From contig FNPS01000011.1 of assembly GCA_900107365.1 (NCBI GenBank), positions 78,493-142,492 on the forward strand: DNA of 64,000 bases, read 5' to 3'. Shown here piece after piece: positions 24,049-31,941 of the stretch. How positions within the stretch are numbered: the stretch's first letter is position 1; every line of letters begins with the position of its first letter. The notes below the pieces were generated by a model. That model was not told the DNA's origin and searched no databases. It saw only the letters and a program-made list of their open reading frames with translations. The position numbers were made by a program, and so were the translations under genes. Source of the stretch: Flavobacterium aquidurense. Its GTDB lineage: Bacteria > Bacteroidota > Bacteroidia > Flavobacteriales > Flavobacteriaceae.

Positions 24049-25623
24049 TTAAAAAATACTTTTTTTAATTCCCAATTTTTGCATTTTAGAAATTAAGGTT
24101 GTTGCCGGTAAATCTAATAAAACTGCCGCGCCTTGCGGACCTGAAATTCTTCCATTACATTTTTTTACTACTTTCAAAATGTGTTCTTTTTCTATTTCCT
24201 GTAATGTTTTCGGATAAAATTCAACTTCAGAAGTATGAGATTCTGTTTTAAAAATTGGAGAAAAAATCATTTCTTTAATAACCTCATCTTTAGAAAACAA
24301 TATACTTCTTTCCACCATATTCTCTAATTCTCTCACATTTCCCGGCCATGCATTTGCAATCATGCCTTTAAGTACTTTTTTAGAAAAACCTTTCATTTTT
24401 TTTCCGATTTTCTTAGCATGTTTTTCTATGAAAAAATTCCCAAGAGCCTCAATATCTTCCTGACGATCACGTAAAGCAGGCAAAGAAATTGGATAAACAT
24501 TTAATCTGTAATACAAATCACTTCTAAAACGTCCTTCTGCAACTTCTTTTTCAAGCAATCTATTTGTAGCTGTTATAACTCTTGCATTTACCTTTATGGT
24601 GCCTTTTCCGCCTATTCTTTCAATTTCTTTTTCTTGCAAAACACGAAGTAGTTTCCCTTGTAACTCTAAAGGCAACTCCCCTATTTCATCCAAAAAAATC
24701 GTACTGTTTTCGGCTTGTTCAAATTTGCCAATTCTTATTTCTGTAGCTCCGGTAAAAGCTCCTTTTTCGTGACCGAATAATTCACTTTCAATAAGATTCA
24801 CAGGTATTGAAGCACAATTTACTTTAATCATTTTTTTATTTGAAACCGATGATAAATTATGAATGGCGCTTGCTGCCAACTCTTTTCCGGTTCCGGTTTC
24901 ACCAAAAATCAAAACCGTTGATTGCGACAGAGCGACCTGATTAATTAATTTGTAAACCTTCTGCATGGCATCGCTATTGCCTACAATTCCGCAAAAACCT
25001 TCCATTTTTACATGTAAATTTTCTGTCTTTGTTTCGCTTAAATTTCTTTTCAAAATATTCAATTCGGCAATTTTATTATCATAATCCTCTGCCCTTCTAA
25101 TATTACTGACACTAATAGAAAGCTGCATAGCAATACCCCGAATGATCCGGCTGCATTCTCTGCTAAAAGTTGTTGCATTTTTAAAGAACAGAAAAACTAC
25201 GTTTCGATTTCCTTCTATATAAGGAAGGCAAATTCCGACTCCGTATTTGAAACCTTTTTCCTGCGGTATATTAATATAATTCGGGAGTTGTTTTTTTTCT
25301 TTTAAATCAAATATTAATGTATCAGCAGAATCCAGACATATATTAAAAAAACCATCGTTTATAGCATAACCTTTTCCATCTGGTGCTTTCTGTGAAAATT
25401 GGTAAAAAATGTGATACTCTGTTTCATTTTCATTTGATGAAGCAAAGATAAAATCATCAAAATGCAAGTGTTCTTTTAATAAACCACCAACAATAGTATT
25501 AAATTTCTCTTTAGATAAAACCTGCGCAAGTGCACTGCAAATTGACAAAATAAGTATTTGTTCTTTTTCTCTTTCCTGCAATCTATTCATAATGACTGCG
25601 GTCTGATCTATCGATTTTTCCAT
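24049..25623 (-). CDS. GAF-domain sigma-54-dependent activator
   Basis: A 524-aa activator. N-terminal GAF-type sensor (about 20-185), AAA+ domain (about 215-440) with Walker A GETGTGKE, GAFTGA at 288-293 and Walker B IFLDEIGEL, then a Fis-type HTH (PQGAAVLLDLPATTLISKMQK). It has no receiver domain, so a small ligand or redox signal sensed by the GAF domain probably controls it. I use the ATG at 25623; the frame opens two codons earlier with a TTG. Its upstream region contains palindrome site D at 25735 and a near duplicate of its first 120 bases plus promoter lies at 28659-28900. Paralogue of the response regulator at 20456 in its last two domains. Confidence 0.92.
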   Translation of the reverse strand: MEKSIDQTAVIMNRLQEREKEQILILSICSALAQVLSKEKFNTIVGGLLKEHLHFDDFIFASSNENETEYHIFYQFSQKAPDGKGYAINDGFFNICLDSADTLIFDLKEKKQLPNYINIPQEKGFKYGVGICLPYIEGNRNVVFLFFKNATTFSRECSRIIRGIAMQLSISVSNIRRAEDYDNKIAELNILKRNLSETKTENLHVKMEGFCGIVGNSDAMQKVYKLINQVALSQSTVLIFGETGTGKELAASAIHNLSSVSNKKMIKVNCASIPVNLIESELFGHEKGAFTGATEIRIGKFEQAENSTIFLDEIGELPLELQGKLLRVLQEKEIERIGGKGTIKVNARVITATNRLLEKEVAEGRFRSDLYYRLNVYPISLPALRDRQEDIEALGNFFIEKHAKKIGKKMKGFSKKVLKGMIANAWPGNVRELENMVERSILFSKDEVIKEMIFSPIFKTESHTSEVEFYPKTLQEIEKEHILKVVKKCNGRISGPQGAAVLLDLPATTLISKMQKLGIKKSIF

Positions 25624-25734
25624 AAACAATAAGTGGTGTGGTATTTTAAAACGGTAATAGCGTAAATTTAAGAAATAGCCTTAATTAAAACACTATGGAT
25701 TTTTTCTAAATACAACATTTTGATTTCATAAAAT

Positions 25735-25748
25735 TACGACATATCGTA
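25735..25748. promoter_or_regulatory. Palindromic site D (TACGACATATCGTA)
   Basis: Perfect 5-bp arms TACGA/TCGTA around CATA, 112 bases before the sigma-54 activator ATG. About 44 surrounding bases are nearly identical at 28850-28895. The remainder of the gap up to 26055 holds only the terminator at 25915. Confidence 0.55.
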
Positions 25749-25914
25749 TAATCAAAAGGCACAAATAGAAGTCAAATCACTTATTTACAACCACATGAGG
25801 CTGACAGATTCAAAATTGAAGATCATTTAGTTAAAATTAATTCAAAATGCAATTATAATACAGTACACAAACTACATTACTATGGATGCAATACTCCTTA
25901 ATTATTTGGTGTTA

Positions 25915-25940
25915 AAAGCGGTCTCCTTAGACCGCTTTTT
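25915..25940 (+). terminator. Strong orphan intrinsic terminator
   Basis: A perfect 10-bp stem AAAGCGGTCT / AGACCGCTTT with CCTT loop, followed by more Ts. No gene of sufficient size ends upstream on the plus strand; the next gene (26056) begins 116 bases later. It may end a small RNA or act as an attenuator. A short ATG-initiated frame (25883 to about 26011, 42 codons) runs through it. Confidence 0.75.
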
Positions 25941-26055
25941 CTATTTGAAAACCTTACGTATTGGTCTTATGTTTCGAAAAACAACTATAATTTCTACTTC
26001 AAAATAATTTTATAAACTTTACAAACCACTAGCTTTACCTAATCAAAATTAAACC

Positions 26056-28470
26056 ATGAAAAAAGCTATCATTTTAAGTCTTTTATTCCTTTTTACTTTA
26101 AAATCTTTTGGCCAGAACCAAAAAGCTGAGAATTTAAAACTGCAAAAAAACCGATTGATGATTCAAAACATGGGTATTTATGCATACAGTATAAATCAAG
26201 GACTTATTGATATAGACAGTGCAATGGTTTTAGTTTGTAAAGCCACTAAAATTCCTTACACATTAGTGAATGACGAAGGCTATAATGACGGATCTTACTT
26301 TCCCGGAAATGATTTAATCAGTAATGGTAATATTCGTGGTGCCGAAAAATTGCTTTCAAAATTAGAATTGACAGATCAAATAAAATTAAACTTTCAATTG
26401 TCCAATTTCTACCTTTTTAAATCAGGTACAAAAAAGGCTGATCTTGATAATGCCTTTTTTTACATAACTAAAGCTGAGAAACTTGTAAAAAAAACAAAAA
26501 ATCAAAAATGGAATTTTCAAATTAAACTTCTTTTGGCAAAATATTATTTTCAAACGGGAAATAAAGCAGTAAGCAAAACTATTTTCGAGAAGATTACAGA
26601 AGAAAGTAGAAAAACAAATGATCCTATGCTGATTGCTGAAGCAATTGATAACCAAGGAACTTTTATGCCAAATGAAAATCCTGAAAAAGCAGTTGTCTTA
26701 AAAGAAGCAATGGATCTTTATAAAAAATCAAGTCGTACGGAAAAAGAAATTGAAACTTTGATGAAAATAATTACAGTTCATTTCTGGACAGGAAACATTA
26801 AACTCGCCAAAGAAGAATGTTTACAAAGTCTGGCACTTCAGAAGAAAATAGGTTTTAGCTATACCCAGTATACTGAAACAACTATTGCATATATCGAAAT
26901 TATGAATGACAATGTAAAAAATGCACTTTATTATGCTTTACAGAGTATAAATTCAATGGAGAACACCAAAGACTATCTATATGCAGATAGTTTTTACATG
27001 CGTTTAGGTAATATTTATAACCGAATGCGCTATTATGAACAAGCTATTAAATTTTATGAGAAAGGAATTAGTTACAATCAAAGAGAACTTAACGGCGGTG
27101 CTTGGTATAAAAACTTTTTTAGTGCCGTAGATTCTCTTACTGAAAGAGGAAAGTTTTCTGAAGCCTTAACTTATCTGGAAACTACGTCCAAAAAATATCC
27201 TCCAAGAAATGACCTAGATAACATGATTCTTCATGAGATTAAAGCTTATTGCTTAGAACATTTAGGAAGAATGAAAGAAGCGGAATCTACTTATGAAAAA
27301 ATGGCTTATTATGCTCAAAAGTTAAATACGCTAGAAACAATAAAAGATGTTGCAACTCATTATTCTTTCATGGCATTATTTTACACTAAAATCAATAAAG
27401 TAGATAAAGCGAGGGCTATTACAGATAAAATAATTGAACTTACCAAAGCAAATAAACACGGATTTAACCCTAATAATCTTGAGCTTTCCCTATTCAAAAT
27501 TGATTCGCTTTCCGGAGATTATTATTCGGCCATTAAACATGCTGCAAATTATCATAAAATTCAGGATTCAATGTTTAATCTTGCTAAAAATAAAGAATTT
27601 GAAAATCTAAAATTTAGATACGAAACGGCGAATAAAGAATACAATATCAGATCTTTAAAAAAACAAGCTAAAGAGCAGAAAAGCAAATTAAACACTTCAA
27701 TTCTTTTAAACACAATTTCAATAAGTTCATTAGTTTTATTACTGATTGTTATTGGTTTATTGTACAACAGATCTAAAATTAAGCAACGAAACACTAATAG
27801 ATTAGAAATTAAAGAAAAAGAAATTAATCTAAAAAATTTAAAACTGCAGCATTTAGTAGATGAAAAAGAATGGCTTTTGAAAGAAATCCATCATCGTGTA
27901 AAAAACAACCTTCAGACTATAATTAGCCTGCTTAATTCTCAATCAGCTTATTTAAAAGATGATCTAGCAATTTCTACTATTAAAAATAGTCAGAACAGAA
28001 TACATGCCATGTCCCTTATTCATCAGAAATTATATCTGGGAGATAATTTGTCTACCATAAATATGCCTGACTATTGTAATGAATTGGTCGAATATTTAAA
28101 AGATTCTTTTAGTGAAACACAGTATATTAATTTTAAAATGCAGGTAGATCCAATAGAACTTGATATTTCACAGGCAATTCCACTTGGGTTAATCATGAAC
28201 GAAGTTGTCACTAACGCTATAAAATATGCGTTCCCGGATAAAACCAATTGTATCATCAACATTTCACTTCTAGAAGTTACGCATAACTGCTATATATTAA
28301 TTATTTCCGATAATGGAATTGGTATTTCAAACGTATCGGACCTGCAAAACAGCAACTCCTTCGGAATGGTACTTATTCAAGGCTTGAGCGATACTCTTGA
28401 AGGAGATTTGTTCCTGGAGAATGAAAATGGTATAACAGTGAAGTTGTGTTTTAAAAAGGAACTTAAATAG
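26056..28470 (+). CDS. TPR-repeat sensor histidine kinase, paralogue of 18167
   Basis: An 804-aa kinase with the same plan as the one at 18167: signal peptide (1-20, ending SFGQ), TPR-rich periplasmic region (about 110-520), transmembrane helix (about 548-570), HisKA_2 domain with His613 (EIHHRVKNNLQ) and HATPase (NEVVTNAIKYAFPD, SDNGIGIS). It has no adjacent response regulator; the divergent neighbour is the GAF-type sigma-54 activator, which lacks a receiver. It may therefore feed the response regulator at 20456 or a partner elsewhere. A terminator-like hairpin lies in its leader (25915), suggesting attenuation. The signal is unknown. Confidence 0.9.
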   Translation: MKKAIILSLLFLFTLKSFGQNQKAENLKLQKNRLMIQNMGIYAYSINQGLIDIDSAMVLVCKATKIPYTLVNDEGYNDGSYFPGNDLISNGNIRGAEKLLSKLELTDQIKLNFQLSNFYLFKSGTKKADLDNAFFYITKAEKLVKKTKNQKWNFQIKLLLAKYYFQTGNKAVSKTIFEKITEESRKTNDPMLIAEAIDNQGTFMPNENPEKAVVLKEAMDLYKKSSRTEKEIETLMKIITVHFWTGNIKLAKEECLQSLALQKKIGFSYTQYTETTIAYIEIMNDNVKNALYYALQSINSMENTKDYLYADSFYMRLGNIYNRMRYYEQAIKFYEKGISYNQRELNGGAWYKNFFSAVDSLTERGKFSEALTYLETTSKKYPPRNDLDNMILHEIKAYCLEHLGRMKEAESTYEKMAYYAQKLNTLETIKDVATHYSFMALFYTKINKVDKARAITDKIIELTKANKHGFNPNNLELSLFKIDSLSGDYYSAIKHAANYHKIQDSMFNLAKNKEFENLKFRYETANKEYNIRSLKKQAKEQKSKLNTSILLNTISISSLVLLLIVIGLLYNRSKIKQRNTNRLEIKEKEINLKNLKLQHLVDEKEWLLKEIHHRVKNNLQTIISLLNSQSAYLKDDLAISTIKNSQNRIHAMSLIHQKLYLGDNLSTINMPDYCNELVEYLKDSFSETQYINFKMQVDPIELDISQAIPLGLIMNEVVTNAIKYAFPDKTNCIINISLLEVTHNCYILIISDNGIGISNVSDLQNSNSFGMVLIQGLSDTLEGDLFLENENGITVKLCFKKELK

Positions 28471-28646
28471 TAAATATATTGATTTAAAACATTGCGCTGC
28501 CTTCGGAGAATAAGATAAGTCGATAACCATTTCAGGGAACTAAAAGATTTGTGCATTATATTGTTCATAAGGTAAAAATGGTACAGCTCTTTTTAGTTTA
28601 TTTAAAAACAAGAATCGACTTCTTATTTAGCCTTCACGCTTTATTT

Positions 28647-28754
28647 TTACCTACCCAACTGCGCCAAGTAAATTGACAAAATAAGTATTTGTTCTTTTTC
28701 TCTTTCCTGCAATCTATTCAAAATAACTACAGTCTGATCTACCAGTTTTGCCAT
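28647..28754 (-). pseudogene. Truncated copy of the GAF-type sigma-54 activator 5' end
   Basis: From the ATG at 28754 the minus strand encodes 35 residues nearly matching the start of the 24049 activator: the two share DQT and NRLQEREKEQILILSI. The match stops where the copy runs into unrelated sequence and a stop codon. The rest of the gene is missing. The homology continues through the promoter region (28755-28900), including the palindrome at 28864. Confidence 0.8.
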
Positions 28755-28900
28755 AAACAGTAAGTGGACCGCTATTTTAAAAAGCGAATAGGCTAAATTT
28801 AAGAAATAGCCTTAATTAAACAGTACTGATTTTTCTAAATACAACATTTTCATTTCATAAAATTACGACATATCGTATAATCAAAAGGCATAAACAACAA
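28659..28900. repeat. Degenerate duplicate of the activator gene start and promoter (copy of about 25525-25765)
   Basis: About 240 bases align with few gaps to the 5' end and upstream region of the gene at 24049-25623. The best-conserved part (about 28850-28895) surrounds the palindrome. The remainder of the 600-base gap (28471-28658) shows nothing recognisable. Confidence 0.8.
28864..28877. promoter_or_regulatory. Palindromic site E (TACGACATATCGTA)
   Basis: Identical to site D. It lies about 150 bases upstream of the -7 box at 29025, a distance comparable to site B and its promoter (about 170). Confidence 0.55.
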
Positions 28901-28980
28901 ACTAACACCTTATATATAACGCATGTAAAAGAAAGGAATGTTTTTTGGCTATTGATTACCAGCAAAAAAATATTGCTTTT

Positions 28981-29032
28981 TTATTTCTTAATCTAGGTTA
29001 ATCGATGCACAGCCATAACTGAAGTAAATTTG
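28981..29032 (+). promoter_or_regulatory. Promoter with conserved 30-bp block and -7 box, copy 2
   Basis: The 30-base block (28981-29010) differs from 12588-12617 at two positions; its palindrome is TTAATCTAGGTTAA. After 14 bases comes TAAATTTG (29025-29032). It precedes the VOC dioxygenase-like gene at 29072. Confidence 0.65.
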
Positions 29033-29071
29033 TATAAGAAAATCAATAACAACTAAATAAATAAAAATACC

Positions 29072-30010
29072 ATGGAAAATAAAATTTTAGGCTTACACCA
29101 TATTACTGCAATTGCAGGTGACGCTAAACGTAATTTCAACTTTTACTCCAATATATTAGGATTACGTTTTATTAAAAAAACGGTAAATTTTGATGACCCG
29201 GGAACATACCATTTTTACTTTGGTGATGAAGTTGGAAGTGCCGGAACGATCTTAACTTTTTTCCCTTGGGGAGAAGGAATTCAACAAGGAAGAAAAGGTT
29301 CTGGAATGGCAACAGAAATTGGATATTCTGTTCCAAAAGGAAGTCTTGATTTCTGGCAGAAACGTTTTGAAAAATACAATGTAATTTACAACAAACCAGC
29401 TGAAAAGTTTGGAGAAAAATATCTTACTTTCTTAGATCCGGACGGTTTAAAATTAGAATTAATAGAATCTAAAACAGGTGACGACAGAAAACCGTGGGAA
29501 ACCGATGAAGTAAAAGCTGATGTGGCAACAAGAGGTTTTCATAACATTACTTTGACCTTAAACAGTATTAAAGCTACTGCTGCAATATTAACTGAAATAT
29601 TTGGTTACAAATTGATCGATCAGGATGTAAACCGTTACCGTTATGCAACTGATACTGTAGAAAATGCAGCAATTGTTGACCTTGTAGAATTGGCAGAAGA
29701 AAAACGCGGACATGTAGCCAACGGATCTGTGCATCACGTAGCATTTAGAGTGCAAAATGATGAAATTTTAATGCACTTCCGTGAAAAAATCGAGGAATAC
29801 GGATTGTCTATTACACCACAGATTGATAGAAATTATTTCCACTCTCTATATTTTAGAGAACCGGGAGGTGTTTTATTTGAAATCGCGACAGAAAACCCTG
29901 GTTTTACAGTAGATGAAAGTTTAGAAGAATTAGGTAAAAACTTAAAACTTCCTGAACAATATGAGTCAGACAGAGCTGCTATTGAAGCGCATTTGGTTAA
30001 AATAAATTAA
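29072..30010 (+). CDS. VOC-family ring-cleaving dioxygenase-like protein (MhqO-like)
   Basis: A 312-aa protein with two vicinal-oxygen-chelate modules (about 5-135 and 150-285). It starts LGLHHITAIAGDAKRNFNFY, with a second NGSVHHVAFRV and a C-terminal REPGGVLFEIATE (Glu ligand), matching the MhqO/LinE-type extradiol dioxygenase-like family used in hydroquinone or catechol detoxification. Metal ligands are expected from the two His-containing starts and the final Glu. Stand-alone gene with its own terminator (30124-30157) and promoter (28981-29032), whose block matches the promoter of the operon at 12752. Confidence 0.88.
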   Translation: MENKILGLHHITAIAGDAKRNFNFYSNILGLRFIKKTVNFDDPGTYHFYFGDEVGSAGTILTFFPWGEGIQQGRKGSGMATEIGYSVPKGSLDFWQKRFEKYNVIYNKPAEKFGEKYLTFLDPDGLKLELIESKTGDDRKPWETDEVKADVATRGFHNITLTLNSIKATAAILTEIFGYKLIDQDVNRYRYATDTVENAAIVDLVELAEEKRGHVANGSVHHVAFRVQNDEILMHFREKIEEYGLSITPQIDRNYFHSLYFREPGGVLFEIATENPGFTVDESLEELGKNLKLPEQYESDRAAIEAHLVKIN

Positions 30011-30123
30011 TTAATAGCATCATTACAAACAAGTTAACCTTTATTTATCTGTAAAAACCATTTAAAAAATGGTCGTTTAATTTAAAGGTACTTTGTTAAT
30101 ATTTTAAAAAAACTAAAACTTGT

Positions 30124-30157
30124 AAAAACCTGCCAATCCCCGGATTTGCAGGTTTTT
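30124..30157 (+). terminator. Terminator after the VOC gene
   Basis: Arms AAAAACCTGC and GCAGGTTTTT, with an inner AATCC/GGATT pairing, and a 3' T run. An additional weak hairpin (ACCATTTAAAAAATGGT) lies at 30058-30075. Confidence 0.8.
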
Positions 30158-30215
30158 GCTTTATATAATGGTTTTGCTATTGATTAAACTTCTGAAAAAA
30201 TTAAATATGAAAGAA

Positions 30216-30401
30216 GGCTTATAAAGCTACCGTCTGGACACAAATAGTACAGATCAATTTTAAACACCTATTACACGGATTTGCACTAATTTTAATACTT
30301 AGCTTAATTTGTGAAATTAATTTTACGAACGAAAATTAGTGGCAATTAGTTAAATTGGTGTTTATTTTATACTTATGTCCACACGGTAGCTTATAAAGAC
30401 C
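30216..30401. repeat. Long imperfect palindrome, MITE-like (about 185 bp)
   Basis: Terminal arms GCTACCGTCTGGACA (30226-30240) and its near complement in 30376-30390, with further internal pairing (for example AACACC with GGTGTT, and TTGCACTAATTTT with AAAATTAGTGGCAA). No reading frame. It is the main content of the gap 30158-30682 together with the regulatory element at 30404. Confidence 0.6.
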
Positions 30402-30403
30402 TT

Positions 30404-30429
30404 TTTACACAAATTCAAAACATTTATAA
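30404..30429 (+). promoter_or_regulatory. PUL regulatory element, copy 1 (26 bp identical to 33073-33098)
   Basis: Contains the core AAATTCAAAAC at 30411-30421. It is exactly repeated upstream of the GH88 gene and partly upstream of the sulfatase gene. About 254 bases before the metzincin gene. Candidate HTCS-binding site. Confidence 0.55.
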
Positions 30430-30682
30430 TTAAAACTGAAGGCTAACACTTACTTTGAGTTTTAATTTTGTTTTATCAAAATCACATTGCTCATTTGAAG
30501 TCATTTTCTATTAGAAAAATTGAGGTAAAACATTTTCAATAGTAACTTTCTTAGCCTGCGCCAGAATACACCTGTTTTTTTAATCTTTCAGCCAATTTTT
30601 TATTTAACAGAATTTTTATGACATTTGTGTTTTTGAAAATAGATCCCCAAAAAAACAAAAAAACAATTTTAAACTAACCTAC

Positions 30683-31927
30683 ATGAACAAGAAAACCAAA
30701 AAAGGGCTCTTTAGCATTTTGCTATTAGCCAATTTCGTCTTTTTTGCAAGCTGCGAAAATGGAAATGATGACGAAAACTACAAACCAAATTATCAGGCAA
30801 CTATAGACGCTACAAATTTGCCTGCAGGAAATAAACCCATGACCATGTTTGAAGACGCAGAAAGTTCTTCTAAAATGTACGATAAAAACGATCGTTGGTT
30901 TAGAGTCAACGAACCTTTGCAAATTATTCAAAAAGGAAAAGATTCTGTTCAAATATCCTTATACTCTCCTGTTGGACTTACAGATGTAAAAATTTATGCT
31001 AAATTGCCTAACTACGATAAGCGATTTGTAATTTATACCTTTTCAAAAATCCCCGCTTTTCATCGCTCTTTCCATCAAATTCCATTAACTGCCGGAAAAA
31101 ATGATTATTTATCTGAAACCGGAAGTCCTGTTACGATAGATAAGATTGACGGATTTTCTTCAGGCGGTATTGAATTTTCAGTTGAGTCAAGTGATCCTTT
31201 GTTTGCAAAATTCAAAAAAATAAAATCTTCCCGTTTAGTTGGGTTCAGCGATTCTTATCATTTAAATAATCCCGTAGATGATCCTAAAAAATATTTGCCG
31301 ATGAATCCGGTTTTGGCCAAAGAAGCCATTGCTATGATTCTTAATTTTTCGTACGCAATCAGTCATCCTTTATACTATGACACTTTTATTAATTTTGACC
31401 GATACAAGCGAGAGCAAGCTGCAACCGCCGGCACTGCTGTAAATGGTGCGCTTAACTGGCATGGCAATGCTGATGATGTAGATGGTGTTTATGATTATTT
31501 AACTAAAGTTCAAATTGAACAAGCTTATACAACCTATATTGATAAACGACAACTTAATATCGCTATGGTTGGCGGTGGTTCTGCCTGGGGCGGTGGTGCC
31601 TTAGCTTCTCAATGGGAATCTGGTTATGTTACCGGACATTGGAAGGGAGAAATGTCTGTTTGGTCACACGAATATTCACATCATAGTGGCTACAGCCATA
31701 GTAGTAATTTAGCCAATAGTGGTGAAGGTGGCGGACAACAGGAAATGTTAACCCATTTTTATAAATATTTGATTTATTTAAATGATCTTCCGTTTACAGA
31801 TCCGGAGATACTTAAAACGTATACAAAAACAAGCTATCTGACAGGTACTTATAAAAAACCAGTGTTTACAATCGACCCAAAAAATCCATTTTTATTAAAG
31901 TATAAAGGAGAAGGAAAATGGAACTAA
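30683..31927 (+). CDS. Putative metzincin-type zinc metalloprotease lipoprotein
   Basis: A 414-aa lipoprotein (lipobox ending at Cys24, FFASC, followed by acidic residues ENGNDDEN, a surface-export-like pattern). Around residue 329 it reads HEYSHHSGYSH, an exact HExxHxxGxxH metzincin zinc motif with Glu330 as the catalytic acid, preceded by a Gly-rich GGGSAWGGGALAS. No family name can be assigned with confidence; the overall sequence resembles a Bacteroidota-specific protein. The upstream 26-bp element (30404) matches the one before GH88, so it likely belongs to the heparin utilisation locus, where a protease could open proteoglycan core proteins (inference). Followed by a small overlap-prone start region for the propeller lipoprotein. 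Confidence 0.75.
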   Translation: MNKKTKKGLFSILLLANFVFFASCENGNDDENYKPNYQATIDATNLPAGNKPMTMFEDAESSSKMYDKNDRWFRVNEPLQIIQKGKDSVQISLYSPVGLTDVKIYAKLPNYDKRFVIYTFSKIPAFHRSFHQIPLTAGKNDYLSETGSPVTIDKIDGFSSGGIEFSVESSDPLFAKFKKIKSSRLVGFSDSYHLNNPVDDPKKYLPMNPVLAKEAIAMILNFSYAISHPLYYDTFINFDRYKREQAATAGTAVNGALNWHGNADDVDGVYDYLTKVQIEQAYTTYIDKRQLNIAMVGGGSAWGGGALASQWESGYVTGHWKGEMSVWSHEYSHHSGYSHSSNLANSGEGGGQQEMLTHFYKYLIYLNDLPFTDPEILKTYTKTSYLTGTYKKPVFTIDPKNPFLLKYKGEGKWN

Positions 31928-31941
31928 AAAATAAAATAAAC

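Noticed and set aside
25624..25629. TTG start for the GAF-type activator, two codons upstream
   Set aside because: ATG at 25623 matches the ATG position of the duplicated fragment at 28754, so the shorter form is more likely.
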